Shown: piece by piece, positions 37,124-47,260 of the stretch | How positions within the stretch are numbered: position 1 is the first letter of the stretch | How the letters are laid out: each line of letters opens with the position of its first letter | Source of the DNA: Ignavibacteria bacterium | GTDB lineage: Bacteria > Bacteroidota > Ignavibacteria > Tepidaquicellales > Tepidaquicellaceae | Length of the DNA stretch: 64,000 bases | NCBI GenBank assembly: GCA_041649015.1 | Contig: JBAZNU010000004.1 | Location: 124,001 to 188,000 of the forward strand | Direction: 5' to 3' | Made by a program: the position numbers and the translations under genes | Notes under the pieces: model-generated | What the model saw: the letters and a program-made list of their open reading frames with translations, nothing else | Database searches by the model: none | What the model was told of the DNA's origin: nothing

Positions 37124-38604
37124 TGTTATTAAGTGAGTTATTAAATATTAATGGTTTAAGAAAATCTGAATCAATAAAAGATTTTGAAGTTCAGGGTCTA
37201 AGTCTTGATTCAAGAAATGTACAAAAAGGGTATATCTTCTTTTCGATTAAGGGAAGCAAAGCAAATGGCAGGCAATTTGTTGAACAGGCGGTGAGTAATG
37301 GAGCTGAATTTATTATAGCAGAATCAGATTACAGAAAAGAATATGATGGGATTGAAAATATTATATTTGTCGATAAGATAAGAATAGCAATGGCAGAGAT
37401 GAGCAGTGCATACTATGGTAATCCATCGAAGAAAGTTAAAGTAATAGGAATTACAGGTACTAACGGAAAGACTACTATATCATACATTATAAAAAGTATT
37501 TTAGAAAAAGCAGGTTATAAATGCGGGCTGCTTGGTACTATAAGTTATATAACAGGGGATACGAAAACGGAAACAGCAAGGTTAACAACTCCAGATTCTA
37601 TTGAATTGAATAAAATGCTCGCTGAAATGGCTGAAAACAAAATGGATTATTGCATTATGGAGGTATCTTCAATTGCTTTAACGAATTACAGAGTACATAA
37701 TATTGAATTCGATACTGCAATATTCACTAATCTTACGAGTGAACATATGGATTTACACATTAACATGCAAAATTATTTTGAAGCTAAAAAGATACTTTTT
37801 GATAATCTTAAGAATGGAAATCCGGCAATATCAAACTCAGATGATAAATATGGTATAAGGATACTGGAAGATTGTCAAGGATTGAAGAGACTATATTCAA
37901 TTAACGAAGATTCTGATTTGCAAGCCCACAATCTTAAAATCAATTTAGATGGGCTTGAATTCAGCATAAAACATAACGGAAAAACCTATTTAGTTGAATC
38001 GACTCTTACCGGCAGATTCAACATCTATAATCTACTGGCAGGAATACTGTTTGGTTTGGAAAAACAAATACCAATTGAGACAATTCTTAGTTCTGTAAAA
38101 ACTTTTCAAGCTGCAAAAGGCAGATTTAACCGTACAATGCTTCCAAATGGTGCCTGTGCAATAGTAGATTATTCCCACACTTCGGATTCATTAAAGAATG
38201 CTATTGAAGCAGCTGTTGAGATAAGGAATGCAGGATTTTCGAAAGGAAGAATTATTACAATTTTTGGGTGCGGAGGAGACAGAGATAAAACAAAAAGACC
38301 TATTATGGGTAAGATAGCAGCGGATTTATCGGATTTAATTATAGTTACCTCTGACAATCCACGTACGGAAAATCCCGAAGATATTGTAAAAGATATATTA
38401 ACCGGAATCACAGGAAAAAACAATTTTCTGGTAGAAGTAAACAGAGAAAAAGCAATAAAAAAAGGTCTCGGTATGTCAAAAAAAGGTGATATCATCCTTG
38501 TATGCGGGAAAGGACACGAAACTTATCAAGAGATAAACGGAGTAAAAAGTCATTTTGATGATCAGGAAATAATAATTCAAAATATAGGTGCAGCGGAAAT
38601 ATGA
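37123..38604 (+). CDS. murE: UDP-MurNAc-tripeptide synthetase MurE (meso-DAP type)
   Basis: MurE (493 aa) adds the third residue to UDP-MurNAc-L-Ala-D-Glu. The P-loop G-I-T-G-T-N-G-K-T-T lies at about 109-118, the carbamylated-lysine region after M-E-V-S-S-I-A-L near 183, and D-N-P-R at about 410-413. In this family D-N-P-R marks binding of meso-diaminopimelate rather than lysine, so a DAP-type wall is predicted. The ATG at 37123 overlaps the TGA of the PBP gene (TGATG); an earlier in-frame start at 37105 is less likely. Overlaps murF by 4 nt. Confidence 0.95.
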   Translation: MLLSELLNINGLRKSESIKDFEVQGLSLDSRNVQKGYIFFSIKGSKANGRQFVEQAVSNGAEFIIAESDYRKEYDGIENIIFVDKIRIAMAEMSSAYYGNPSKKVKVIGITGTNGKTTISYIIKSILEKAGYKCGLLGTISYITGDTKTETARLTTPDSIELNKMLAEMAENKMDYCIMEVSSIALTNYRVHNIEFDTAIFTNLTSEHMDLHINMQNYFEAKKILFDNLKNGNPAISNSDDKYGIRILEDCQGLKRLYSINEDSDLQAHNLKINLDGLEFSIKHNGKTYLVESTLTGRFNIYNLLAGILFGLEKQIPIETILSSVKTFQAAKGRFNRTMLPNGACAIVDYSHTSDSLKNAIEAAVEIRNAGFSKGRIITIFGCGGDRDKTKRPIMGKIAADLSDLIIVTSDNPRTENPEDIVKDILTGITGKNNFLVEVNREKAIKKGLGMSKKGDIILVCGKGHETYQEINGVKSHFDDQEIIIQNIGAAEI

Positions 38605-39998
38605 TATTAATAGATGACATATTGAAAGTAAAAGGCAGTTTAAAGAACTATAAGAATACTTATAACAAGAAGTATAAAAGAGTAAGTATTAATTCTTTAG
38701 ACGTTAAAAAGGGTGAGATATTTTTTGCGATAAAAGGTGAGAAGAATGACGGACACAAATATATAGATGATGTAATAAAAAGAAAAGCAGGATTAATTTT
38801 TGTAAACAATAAGTGGTATAGCAAAAACAAGAAGGAATACACAAATAGTGTATTCTATGTAGTTAAAGATACTACAATTGCCTTAGGAGAGTTAGCTCAT
38901 TATCACAAGAGCAGGATGGGTATCCCAATACTTGGTGTAGCGGGAAGCAACGGTAAAACAACGACAAAAGATATTATAAGCAGTGTCTTATCGAGTAAAT
39001 TTGAAGTACTGAAAACCGAGGGAAATTTTAATAACCATATCGGTTTACCATTGACCTTATTAAGGATACAGGATACACATAACTTTTGTGTTGTAGAACT
39101 TGGCAGCAATCATTTTAAGGAGCTTAATTATTTATGTAAGATTGCTGAACCAGATTTTGGATTAATAACAAACATTGGTAAAGAACATCTTGAATTTTTT
39201 AAGAATATAAAGGGAGTCGCCAAGGAAGAATTTACTCTATTCGATTATGTCGGTAATAACGGTTCTGTATGCTTCTATAATTTAGATGATGCACTAATAA
39301 AAAATTATAAGGAGACACACAATTACAATGCGTTTACATATTCTTACAAATACTCTTCGGATGTAAAAGGAAATAATTTAGGTTATGACAAAAAATTTAG
39401 TCCGCTAATTAAATATGAATACAAAGGGAAAAAATATAATGTTCGAGTAAATACATTCGGTAAACACTCATTTTTTAATGGTTTAGCTGCAATAGCGGTG
39501 GGACTATACTTTGGAGTTGACCCAAAACATATTTCGATTACACTCAACAATTTAGAAAGTATAAGCCAGAAAAGAATGGAGTATTTTGAGTGTTCCGGAA
39601 TAAAAGTAATTAATGATACGTATAACAGCAATCCATGTTCAGTAAAACTGGGGCTGGAGACGGTTAAAGAATTTTTTACAAAAGGAAAGAAACATATTGT
39701 GATTTCAGATATGCTTGAAATGGGAAGCAATTCGATAAATGAACATTATGAAATAGGGAAATTAATCAATCGATATAAATTTGATTTTGTGTATACATAC
39801 GGAAAAATGTCATATCATACATTTAAGGGCTGCAAAGGAATGAGAAACAATTTTTATTTTGAGACTAAGGAGGATTTAATTGAATTTGTAAAACTCAATA
39901 CAGCAAAGGATGATATTGTATATTTTAAGGGCTCAAGGGGAATGAACATGGAAGAAGTTGTTAGCAAGGTATTTAAAACTAAAATCATAAACAAATAA
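38601..39998 (+). CDS. murF: UDP-MurNAc-tripeptide-D-Ala-D-Ala ligase MurF
   Basis: MurF (465 aa) attaches D-Ala-D-Ala to the tripeptide. Visible: N-terminal substrate domain with V-K-K-G-E-I-F-F-A-I-K-G-E (about 35-47), P-loop V-A-G-S-N-G-K-T-T-T (about 113-122), E-L-G-S-N-H (about 167-172), and N-D-T-Y-N-S-N-P (about 338-345), the Mur ligase signature in MurF. Overlaps murE by 4 nt and mraY by 1 nt. Confidence 0.95.
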   Translation: MILIDDILKVKGSLKNYKNTYNKKYKRVSINSLDVKKGEIFFAIKGEKNDGHKYIDDVIKRKAGLIFVNNKWYSKNKKEYTNSVFYVVKDTTIALGELAHYHKSRMGIPILGVAGSNGKTTTKDIISSVLSSKFEVLKTEGNFNNHIGLPLTLLRIQDTHNFCVVELGSNHFKELNYLCKIAEPDFGLITNIGKEHLEFFKNIKGVAKEEFTLFDYVGNNGSVCFYNLDDALIKNYKETHNYNAFTYSYKYSSDVKGNNLGYDKKFSPLIKYEYKGKKYNVRVNTFGKHSFFNGLAAIAVGLYFGVDPKHISITLNNLESISQKRMEYFECSGIKVINDTYNSNPCSVKLGLETVKEFFTKGKKHIVISDMLEMGSNSINEHYEIGKLINRYKFDFVYTYGKMSYHTFKGCKGMRNNFYFETKEDLIEFVKLNTAKDDIVYFKGSRGMNMEEVVSKVFKTKIINK

Positions 39999-41107
39999 TG
40001 TTATATCTATTAGCAGAATATTTAGAATCGCATTTTAGTCCACCAGGTTTCAATATTTTTAAATATCTGACATTCAGGTCTGCATTAGCTGCCATTACCG
40101 CATTACTTCTAACGTTCTATGTAGGTCCCAAAGTATTAAAGTTACTGAAGAAAAAGCAGATTGGAGAAGCAAAGAAGGAAGACGGACCGAAATTTCACTG
40201 GTCAAAAGCCGGTACCCCTACAATGGGCGGATTGATAATACTTATGTCCGGTTTGATACCTGTTTTGTTATGGGGAGACTTACGGAATATCTACATTTTA
40301 CTCGTGCTGTTTACTACCATAATCCTCGGGATGGTTGGATTTTTAGATGATTATTTGAAAGTAGTGAAGAAGTATAAAAAAGGACTTGTAGCAAAATACA
40401 AGCTTGCAGGGCAGGTATTTGTCGGATTAATTGTTGGTTTAGTAATATATTTTGCACCTCAGTTTGAAGGAATAAACACAATCACTACAATTCCATTTTT
40501 AAAGAATTACGAATTTGATTTTGCATATTTATACGTCCCCATAATAATATTCATAATAACAGCGACCTCTAATGCGGTAAATCTTACTGACGGATTAGAT
40601 GGACTTGCAACAGGCACAGTCGGAATCGTGTTTTTTACATTAGGTATAATTGCGTATATATCCGGAAATATAGAATTATCAAAATACCTGAACATCATAT
40701 ACTTAAGAGGAAACGGAGAGCTTGTTGTTTTTTGTACAGCGTTTGCAGGGGCAGCAATAGGATTTTTGTGGTACAATTCTTACCCTGCACAGATATTTAT
40801 GGGTGACACTGGATCGTTAGCATTAGGAGGAGCAATAGGGATGCTGAGCATTCTTGTTAAGAAAGAATTTCTTTTACCACTTCTTGGGGGAATTTTTTTT
40901 GCCGAGACAGTATCGGTTCTAATGCAAAGATATTATTTTAAATATACAAGGAAAAAATATGGCGAGGGAAAACGAATATTTCTTATGGCACCATTACATC
41001 ATCATTACGAAATGAAGGGGATACCCGAGCCAAAGATAGTATTGAGGTTCTATATAATTGCTGTGCTTTTAGCAGTGATGACTTTAGCAACATTTAAAAT
41101 CAGGTAA
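39998..41107 (+). CDS. mraY: Phospho-MurNAc-pentapeptide transferase MraY
   Basis: MraY (369 aa) transfers phospho-MurNAc-pentapeptide to undecaprenyl phosphate, forming lipid I. About ten membrane helices are seen. The signatures G-T-P-T-M-G-G (about 71-77), F-L-D-D-Y-L-K (about 115-121) with the Asp pair, N-L-T-D-G-L-D-G-L-A (about 196-205) and the cytoplasmic M-A-P-L-H-H-H-Y-E (about 330-338) are all present. Overlaps murF and murD by one base each. Confidence 0.97.
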   Translation: MLYLLAEYLESHFSPPGFNIFKYLTFRSALAAITALLLTFYVGPKVLKLLKKKQIGEAKKEDGPKFHWSKAGTPTMGGLIILMSGLIPVLLWGDLRNIYILLVLFTTIILGMVGFLDDYLKVVKKYKKGLVAKYKLAGQVFVGLIVGLVIYFAPQFEGINTITTIPFLKNYEFDFAYLYVPIIIFIITATSNAVNLTDGLDGLATGTVGIVFFTLGIIAYISGNIELSKYLNIIYLRGNGELVVFCTAFAGAAIGFLWYNSYPAQIFMGDTGSLALGGAIGMLSILVKKEFLLPLLGGIFFAETVSVLMQRYYFKYTRKKYGEGKRIFLMAPLHHHYEMKGIPEPKIVLRFYIIAVLLAVMTLATFKIR

Positions 41108-42477
41108 TGAATATTAAAAATGATATAATAAATAAGAAGATTACGGTTTTAGGAGCAGGCCGAAGTGGTATTGGTATAGCAAAACTACTTACGAGAAATA
41201 AAGCTGCGGTTTTTGTGAGCGATTCTTCTCCAAAAGAAAAACTTATGTACTTTGATGAAAAGGTTTTCCAAAATTATTCTATAGATTACGAAATAGGTCG
41301 AAATAGTGATAAAATCTATGATTCAGAAATTTTTGTAGTAAGCCCTGGAATTTCACCAAATTCAGATGTATTAAAGAAAGCTGTAAAAAAGAATATTAAA
41401 ATATTAAGTGAGGTTGAAGTTTCGTCCTATTTTTGTGAAGTACCGACAATTGCTATAACAGGTACAAACGGAAAAACCACAACCACAGAATTAACCGGAG
41501 CAATACTCAGAGAAGCGGGATATGATGTATATATTTGCGGTAATGTAGGGCTGGCATTTTCAGAAATTATACCGAAACTTAGCTCCGATTCAGTAGTTGT
41601 GATAGAAGTGAGTAGTTTCCAACTCGAATATACGGTAGACTTTAAACCAAGAGTTGCGATGATACTTAACATAACTCCGGATCATATAGACTGGCATCTT
41701 AGTTTTGAAAATTATGTTAATGCTAAATTTAAAATTTGTAGAAATCAAAGTGCTGATGACCTTACAATTATTAATTATGACGATAGTATTCTGAAAAACG
41801 AGATAAAGAATTTAAAATCTACTATGGGTGCTTTTAGTAAGGATAAAATTATTAATGATAAAATTGCGGTGAAATGTTTTCTGGAGGATAGTGAAATAAA
41901 ATATATGGAGGAATCAATAAATAACATAATAAGAAAGGATGAAATTTTATTAAGAGGGACTCATAATATTATGAACTCGATGGCAGCGATACTTGCTGTT
42001 AAGAAATTTAATGTGAATAATGATGTGATTAAGAAAGTACTTAGGAATTTTAAGGGAGTGGAGCACAGAATCGAATTCGTGAGGGAAATTGACGGAGTAC
42101 GATATTACAATGATTCGAAAGCAACGAATTATGATTCACTTTATGTAGCACTCGAGAGTTTTGATAAAAATATTATACTAATAATGGGAGGCAAAAAAGG
42201 AGCTGAAAATTTTGAGACAGTAGATGCCTTGATAAAAGACAGGGTTAAGTTTATTTGTGCAATAGGTCAAAGTTGTTCTTCTATTAGCGACCACTACAAG
42301 GATATTAAAACCGTAAATAATTTTGATACTTTAGAAGAGGCGGTCAAATTTGCAAAGAATAATTCTGTGAGAGGGGATTATGTACTTTTCTCCCCTGGTT
42401 ATAAGAGTTTTGATATGTTCAATAATTTTGAACACAGAGGCGAAGTTTTTAAAAGTATAGTGAGTACATTGAAATGA
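41107..42477 (+). CDS. murD: UDP-MurNAc-L-Ala-D-Glu ligase MurD
   Basis: MurD (456 aa) adds D-Glu. An N-terminal Rossmann-like domain with L-G-A-G-R-S-G-I (about 15-22) precedes the P-loop I-T-G-T-N-G-K-T-T-T (about 117-126), the E-V-S-S-F-Q-L segment (about 167-173) and N-D-S-K-A-T-N (about 337-343), the Mur ligase signature specific to MurD. Overlaps ftsW by 4 nt. Confidence 0.95.
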   Translation: MNIKNDIINKKITVLGAGRSGIGIAKLLTRNKAAVFVSDSSPKEKLMYFDEKVFQNYSIDYEIGRNSDKIYDSEIFVVSPGISPNSDVLKKAVKKNIKILSEVEVSSYFCEVPTIAITGTNGKTTTTELTGAILREAGYDVYICGNVGLAFSEIIPKLSSDSVVVIEVSSFQLEYTVDFKPRVAMILNITPDHIDWHLSFENYVNAKFKICRNQSADDLTIINYDDSILKNEIKNLKSTMGAFSKDKIINDKIAVKCFLEDSEIKYMEESINNIIRKDEILLRGTHNIMNSMAAILAVKKFNVNNDVIKKVLRNFKGVEHRIEFVREIDGVRYYNDSKATNYDSLYVALESFDKNIILIMGGKKGAENFETVDALIKDRVKFICAIGQSCSSISDHYKDIKTVNNFDTLEEAVKFAKNNSVRGDYVLFSPGYKSFDMFNNFEHRGEVFKSIVSTLK

Positions 42478-43601
42478 AAAAGGTTAATTATAAAATAGAT
42501 ATATACATCCTGATACCGGTTTTATTACTGATTTTTTTCAGTATAGCACTTGTTTATAGTGCAAGTTCTGATTATGCTTCTACGAAATTCGCAGACTCGA
42601 GTTATTTATTAAAATCACATTTGTTCAAAGTTTTAATATCGCTTGTTTTATTCTTCTTTGCAGTCAAAATAGATTACAGGATATATCAAGATACTAGTAA
42701 GTTTGTGGTTATTGGTGCAATTATATTATTGATTATTGTTCTTTTTACTACTTCATCAGTAAATAATGTTAACAGATGGTTGTACATAGGTCCGTTAAGT
42801 ATTCAACCATCAGATATAGCCAAATATGCATTGATATTACACATCTCATCATTGCTAGTAAAGAAGGAGACATATTTAGGTAATTTGTACAGAGGTTATT
42901 TACCAATAGTTTTTTATGTTTTGTTGATATGCGGTCTAATTGCAATCCAGCCAAATTTTTCTACTTCGGTAATTGTTTTCATGTCATCCATTCTGCTAAT
43001 GCTTACATCAAAAATAAAGTTCAAACATATAGCAGTTACAATAGTATCGTTAATACCGTTTGCTATATTGTTTGTGCTATCAAAATCTTACATGCTTGCC
43101 CGTATTGAGAACTTCGCAGAATTCAGTTCAAAAGGGACAGCCCAACATCAGTTAAATCAGGCAATAATAGGACTTGGAAATGGGGGATTGCTTGGAGTAG
43201 GTATGGGCAACTCTGTTCAGAAAGAGTTTTTTCTTCCAGAGTCATACGGAGATTTTATTTTTGCCATTATGGGTGAAGAATATGGTTTCATCGGTACATT
43301 ATTTGTTGTGTTACTTTTCATGTTATTTCTTATAAGAGGATACAAGACCTCAAAAGAAGTAACAGATCCATTTGGAAAGTATCTTGCATTTGGAATTACT
43401 ACAATAATATTACTTTATGCGGTTGTAAACATGTCAGTTGCAAGCGGAATATTTCCTACAACAGGAGTCCCTATACCGTTTGTCAGTTTTGGCGGTACTG
43501 CTTTGATATTTAATTCGATAGCGGCGGGTGTCTTAGTGAATATATCTTCATTTCGTGATAGAAATATTAACTCAGTTCAGATGAATGAGGTAAGAATATG
43601 A
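42474..43601 (+). CDS. ftsW: SEDS peptidoglycan polymerase FtsW
   Basis: FtsW (375 aa) polymerises lipid II at the septum together with its partner PBP, encoded four genes earlier. Ten hydrophobic segments are visible. The SEDS pattern is clear: W-L-Y-I-G-P-L-S-I-Q-P-S-D-I-A-K (about 103-118), the N-G-G-L-L-G-V-G region (about 236-243) followed by E-S-Y-G-D-F-I-F-A-I-M-G-E-E (about 255-268), and G-V-P-I-P-F-V-S-F-G-G-T (about 332-343). The second could be RodA by sequence alone, but location in the dcw cluster favours FtsW. Overlaps murG by 4 nt. Confidence 0.94.
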   Translation: MKKVNYKIDIYILIPVLLLIFFSIALVYSASSDYASTKFADSSYLLKSHLFKVLISLVLFFFAVKIDYRIYQDTSKFVVIGAIILLIIVLFTTSSVNNVNRWLYIGPLSIQPSDIAKYALILHISSLLVKKETYLGNLYRGYLPIVFYVLLICGLIAIQPNFSTSVIVFMSSILLMLTSKIKFKHIAVTIVSLIPFAILFVLSKSYMLARIENFAEFSSKGTAQHQLNQAIIGLGNGGLLGVGMGNSVQKEFFLPESYGDFIFAIMGEEYGFIGTLFVVLLFMLFLIRGYKTSKEVTDPFGKYLAFGITTIILLYAVVNMSVASGIFPTTGVPIPFVSFGGTALIFNSIAAGVLVNISSFRDRNINSVQMNEVRI

Positions 43602-44683
43602 GAGTTATAATGACAGGAGGGGGAACAGGTGGACATATATTCCCGGCATTGGCGATTGCAGACGAGTTAAAGAATAGAGAATCAGATTCATGTATCAAGT
43701 TTATCGGTGCAAAAGGTAAGATGGAGGAAGTAATAGTACCGGAGAATAATTATGAGATAGCACTAATTGAAGTAGTCGGGCTTAATAGAAAGAATATGCT
43801 TAAGAATATTAATTTTATACTGAGATATTATACTTCATTAAGAAAGTGCAAGAAAATAATTAAAGACTTTAAACCTGATGTAGTTATTGGAACGGGCGGA
43901 TACGTAACAGGTCCGGTTGTGTCGTCAGCCGTAAATCTTGGTGTTCCCAGTATTATTCAAGAAGGTAACTCGTATCCAGGTAAAGTAATAAAATATCTTG
44001 CACCAAAAGTAAATAAAGTTATAGTGAATTTTGAAGAAACAAGGGATTATCTAAAAAGGAAAGACAATGTTGTACAAATATCCTATCCCGTTAGGAATAA
44101 AATAAAATCAATAAATAAAGAAGATGCATTGAAATTCTTCGAAATAACAAATAGGTATAAAACAATTTTTGTTTTTGGAGGTAGTCAGGGTGCAAAAGCC
44201 ATTAATGAAGTGTTGGAATCGAAAATAGAAAAGTTATCTAACGAAAGTATAAATATTATATGGCAGACCGGAAAAGCCAATTATGAAAGAATTTCAAATA
44301 AGTTTAAAAATATAAGTGATAGGATTAAAATATATGGATTTATAAATGATATGGATAAAGCCTATGCAGCATCAGATTTAGTGATTTGCAGGGCCGGAAT
44401 AAGCAGTATAATGGAGCTTAGTCTTACTTCTAAACCGGCAATACTTATACCATATCCATACGCTGCGGAAAATCATCAAGAACTAAACGCAAAGTCATTA
44501 GTTGAAAGGAGTTCGGCGGTAATGATAAGAGAGGATGAAATAAGGGAAACATTGATTGAGAAAATCAAATCTTTGTTGTTTGATGAGGATAAGCTGAGAA
44601 TGCTGAGTAATAACATATCAAAAATATACGATACTGAATCACCTTCAAAAATTTACAAAGAAATTAAAAGTATACTAAAATGA
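43598..44683 (+). CDS. murG: UDP-GlcNAc transferase MurG
   Basis: MurG (361 aa) adds GlcNAc to lipid I, giving lipid II at the inner membrane face. The GT-B fold shows G-G-T-G-G-H-I-F-P-A (about 7-16) in the N-terminal domain, G-T-G-G-Y-V-T-G-P (about 100-108), F-G-G-S-Q-G-A-K (about 192-199) and, in the C-terminal nucleotide-binding half, C-R-A-G-I-S-S-I-M-E (about 263-272). Overlaps the next gene, of unknown function, by 4 nt. Confidence 0.96.
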   Translation: MRVIMTGGGTGGHIFPALAIADELKNRESDSCIKFIGAKGKMEEVIVPENNYEIALIEVVGLNRKNMLKNINFILRYYTSLRKCKKIIKDFKPDVVIGTGGYVTGPVVSSAVNLGVPSIIQEGNSYPGKVIKYLAPKVNKVIVNFEETRDYLKRKDNVVQISYPVRNKIKSINKEDALKFFEITNRYKTIFVFGGSQGAKAINEVLESKIEKLSNESINIIWQTGKANYERISNKFKNISDRIKIYGFINDMDKAYAASDLVICRAGISSIMELSLTSKPAILIPYPYAAENHQELNAKSLVERSSAVMIREDEIRETLIEKIKSLLFDEDKLRMLSNNISKIYDTESPSKIYKEIKSILK

Positions 44684-45144
44684 CAGAGCAAGTAAAAATA
44701 TTTAAAGCAAGATTAGATTATTATTATAAGCTTCTAGTAATATACTTTTCTTTCCTGATTGCTTATGCGATGTTAAGAGGTACTATTATTGCAAAAGAGT
44801 TTACAATAGTTCTGCATGATCCAATACTATACATTACTGCATTTTTTGTTGTTTATACATTTCTTGCATATCTGATAAGTGTAATAAAATCTAAGGAATT
44901 ACACTTTTATGACATTAGATTTGAAATAAAAAACAGGTTCGGAAAGAGGGAAATATTTTATAAAGATATTGTCTATGTAAAATTCTCAAGAGAAAGAAGA
45001 AAATACAAAGCAGGAAAAAGCAGTGTAAAAAGAGTCAGAATAAAATTAGTGAATAGAAAGAAATTATTAAGAATAAGATTAAGTGAGTTCAACGATGAAA
45101 AGAAACTTTATGAAGAGTTTTATAAACTTATTAAGCATTCATAA
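44680..45144 (+). CDS. Unknown two-TM membrane protein in the murG-murC interval
   Basis: A 154-residue protein I cannot assign. Two hydrophobic helices (~17-37 and ~47-66) form a hairpin, followed by a cytoplasmic, strongly basic domain (~70-154) rich in Lys/Arg with alternating beta pattern (H-F-Y-D-I-R-F-E-I-K-N-R-F-G, then E-I-F-Y-K-D-I). The layout resembles bacterial PH-like (bPH2/DUF304) membrane proteins, but the match is by general form only. It overlaps murG by 4 nt and murC by 1 nt, so it is translationally coupled to both and is expected to be made with lipid II and division enzymes. Not a standard dcw gene. Confidence 0.6.
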   Translation: MTEQVKIFKARLDYYYKLLVIYFSFLIAYAMLRGTIIAKEFTIVLHDPILYITAFFVVYTFLAYLISVIKSKELHFYDIRFEIKNRFGKREIFYKDIVYVKFSRERRKYKAGKSSVKRVRIKLVNRKKLLRIRLSEFNDEKKLYEEFYKLIKHS

Positions 45145-46520
45145 TGCCCTATAAGTATAAATATTTGAAAAAGAAAGTAAAACAAATACACTTCATTGGT
45201 ATTGGTGGAATAGGTATGTGCGGGCTGGCTGAATATCTAATAGAAAAGGGATATAAAGTGACAGGAAGTGACATAGCTAAGACATTTATTACGGACAGAT
45301 TAGTAAAAAAAGGAGCAAAGATTTATTATGTTCATAAAGCGGGTAATATAAATAATAAGACTGATTTAGTTGTTTATACATCTGCTTTAAAAAAAGATAA
45401 TCCAGAATATAGGAAGGCAAAAATTAATGAAATAAAGACTATAAAAAGAGCGGCATTACTGGGCGATATAGTAAACAGCAAGTACCTTATAGCTGTATCC
45501 GGGACTCACGGAAAGACAACAACGACATCAATGATTGCAAAAATACTTATAGATACCGGATTTGATCCGACTGTATTTGTGGGCGGGAATTTAGATGTTT
45601 TGGGTGGTGCTTCATACAGGAAAGGTGAAAGTGGATTTGCAATAGTAGAAGCAGATGAGTATGATAGAAGTTTTTTAACTTTAAATCCTAATGTGATAAT
45701 TATTAATAATATTGAATTGGATCATGTTGACATATACAGGAATGAAGATGCATTATTAAAATCATTTGCTAATTTTGTACTTAAAATAAAATCTAATGGC
45801 ACATTTGTAATTAACTGGGATGACAGAAATATAAGAAGTCTATTCAAATCGAGCAAGAAGAAGAACGTTTTGAAATTTGGAATAAAATCTACGGGATTAG
45901 TTACGAAGGTAAGGAACAACAATTTTAAAACAGAATTCACTTATAAAAACAAGAAGATTAATCTAAAGGTGCTTGGAGAGCACAATGTTTATAATGCATT
46001 AGCAGCAATAAAAGTATCCAGCGTTGTATGCGATGATACAAAAGGTATTTTTAAAAGCATAAGCAATTTTAAAGGTGTAAAAAGAAGGCTTGAATTGAAG
46101 AGCAGCAGACAGTACAAGATCTTTGATGACTATGCACATCATCCTTCAGAAATAAAAGCAACATTACAAGCTTTAAAGGATAATGATGGGGGAAGAATAT
46201 TAGTAGTGTTTCAACCGCATACATTTACACGAACAAATATGTTCTACAAGGAATTTGCTGAATCATTGAATATTGCCGATGTGGTTTATCTTTTACCGAT
46301 ATATCCAGCGAGAGAAAAAACAATAAAGGGCGTGAACTCGAGACTGATTTTAAGAATATTAGAAATAAAAGGATGTGAAAGTTATCTGTTTGAGAATAAG
46401 ATTGCTCTTTTCAGACATCTGAAAAAATCTTTAAAGAGAAACGACAGGGTTGTATTTCAGGGAGCAGGAACAATATCGAATTACTGTGATGAATTCATAA
46501 AAAAGATTACGGTCAAATGA
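45144..46520 (+). CDS. murC: UDP-MurNAc-L-Ala ligase MurC
   Basis: MurC (458 aa) adds L-Ala to UDP-MurNAc, the first peptide step. Visible: I-G-I-G-G-I-G-M-C-G-L-A (about 18-29), P-loop V-S-G-T-H-G-K-T-T-T-T (about 117-127), E-A-D-E-Y-D-R-S-F (about 170-178), and D-D-Y-A-H-H-P-S-E (about 329-337). The downstream ddl and murB genes common in other clusters are absent; ftsQ follows with a 4-nt overlap. Confidence 0.95.
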   Translation: MPYKYKYLKKKVKQIHFIGIGGIGMCGLAEYLIEKGYKVTGSDIAKTFITDRLVKKGAKIYYVHKAGNINNKTDLVVYTSALKKDNPEYRKAKINEIKTIKRAALLGDIVNSKYLIAVSGTHGKTTTTSMIAKILIDTGFDPTVFVGGNLDVLGGASYRKGESGFAIVEADEYDRSFLTLNPNVIIINNIELDHVDIYRNEDALLKSFANFVLKIKSNGTFVINWDDRNIRSLFKSSKKKNVLKFGIKSTGLVTKVRNNNFKTEFTYKNKKINLKVLGEHNVYNALAAIKVSSVVCDDTKGIFKSISNFKGVKRRLELKSSRQYKIFDDYAHHPSEIKATLQALKDNDGGRILVVFQPHTFTRTNMFYKEFAESLNIADVVYLLPIYPAREKTIKGVNSRLILRILEIKGCESYLFENKIALFRHLKKSLKRNDRVVFQGAGTISNYCDEFIKKITVK

Positions 46521-47254
46521 GTAAAGGCAGAATAATATTATTTATTGCTGCTTTATCAGCAATTACATTATTAATCATCATTCTTGCTAATAACTGGAGA
46601 AATAAAATTTATATAAGCAAGATTACGATAAAAGGAAACATAACCATCAGCGAGAGTGAAATACTGACGGCAGCAGGATTGAAGGTGGATTCAACAATAA
46701 ACCTTGATGAATTAAATGAAATGTTCATACGAGACAGAGTTGCAAAACATCCGGAGATAAAGAAAGTAGTTGTGAGCAAGGAGCCTCCTTCTGAACTTAT
46801 TATTGAGGTAATTGAGAAAAAACCAATTGCTATTGTTATTAAAAGCAATGAAATATATTTAATAGATGAAGAACAAGAAATATTTCCAATAAAGAATTAC
46901 GATAAAGCATTTGATTTGCCAATAATAAACGGACTTGGGACTGATGACAGGAAAAATAAAACCGATATAAATGCAGCAATGAATTTTCTTAAAGCGGCTT
47001 ATGAAAAGGGAAAATACATACAGAATCTTATATCTGAAGTGAATATGAAGGACAGTTCTAAGATAGTCGTAAAAACAAACGATAAATTAACATCATTTTA
47101 TTTTAAAAGAGTTGATAAGAACACGAACGAATATTACAAACCTAAGCTGGAGCTTTTTAAAAGATTTATGGATTCGGAAATAACTTTAAGAAACTTGAAT
47201 TGTGAATATGTTGATATGAGATTTTCTAATCAGATAATTGCAAAAATAAACTAA
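46517..47254 (+). CDS. ftsQ: Cell division protein FtsQ
   Basis: FtsQ (245 aa): short cytoplasmic N-terminus, one transmembrane helix (~5-24), then a POTRA domain (~30-103) with I-T-I-K-G-N-I-T-I-S-E-S-E-I and the V-S-K-E-P-P-S-E-L-I-I-E-V-I-E-K-K-P strand pattern, and a beta-domain (~105-240) including the I-D-E-E-Q-E-I-F segment. It scaffolds FtsL/FtsB at the septum. Sequence is divergent, as usual for FtsQ; order and topology support the call. Six bases before ftsA. Confidence 0.88.
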   Translation: MSKGRIILFIAALSAITLLIIILANNWRNKIYISKITIKGNITISESEILTAAGLKVDSTINLDELNEMFIRDRVAKHPEIKKVVVSKEPPSELIIEVIEKKPIAIVIKSNEIYLIDEEQEIFPIKNYDKAFDLPIINGLGTDDRKNKTDINAAMNFLKAAYEKGKYIQNLISEVNMKDSSKIVVKTNDKLTSFYFKRVDKNTNEYYKPKLELFKRFMDSEITLRNLNCEYVDMRFSNQIIAKIN

Positions 47255-47260
47255 ACAAAT

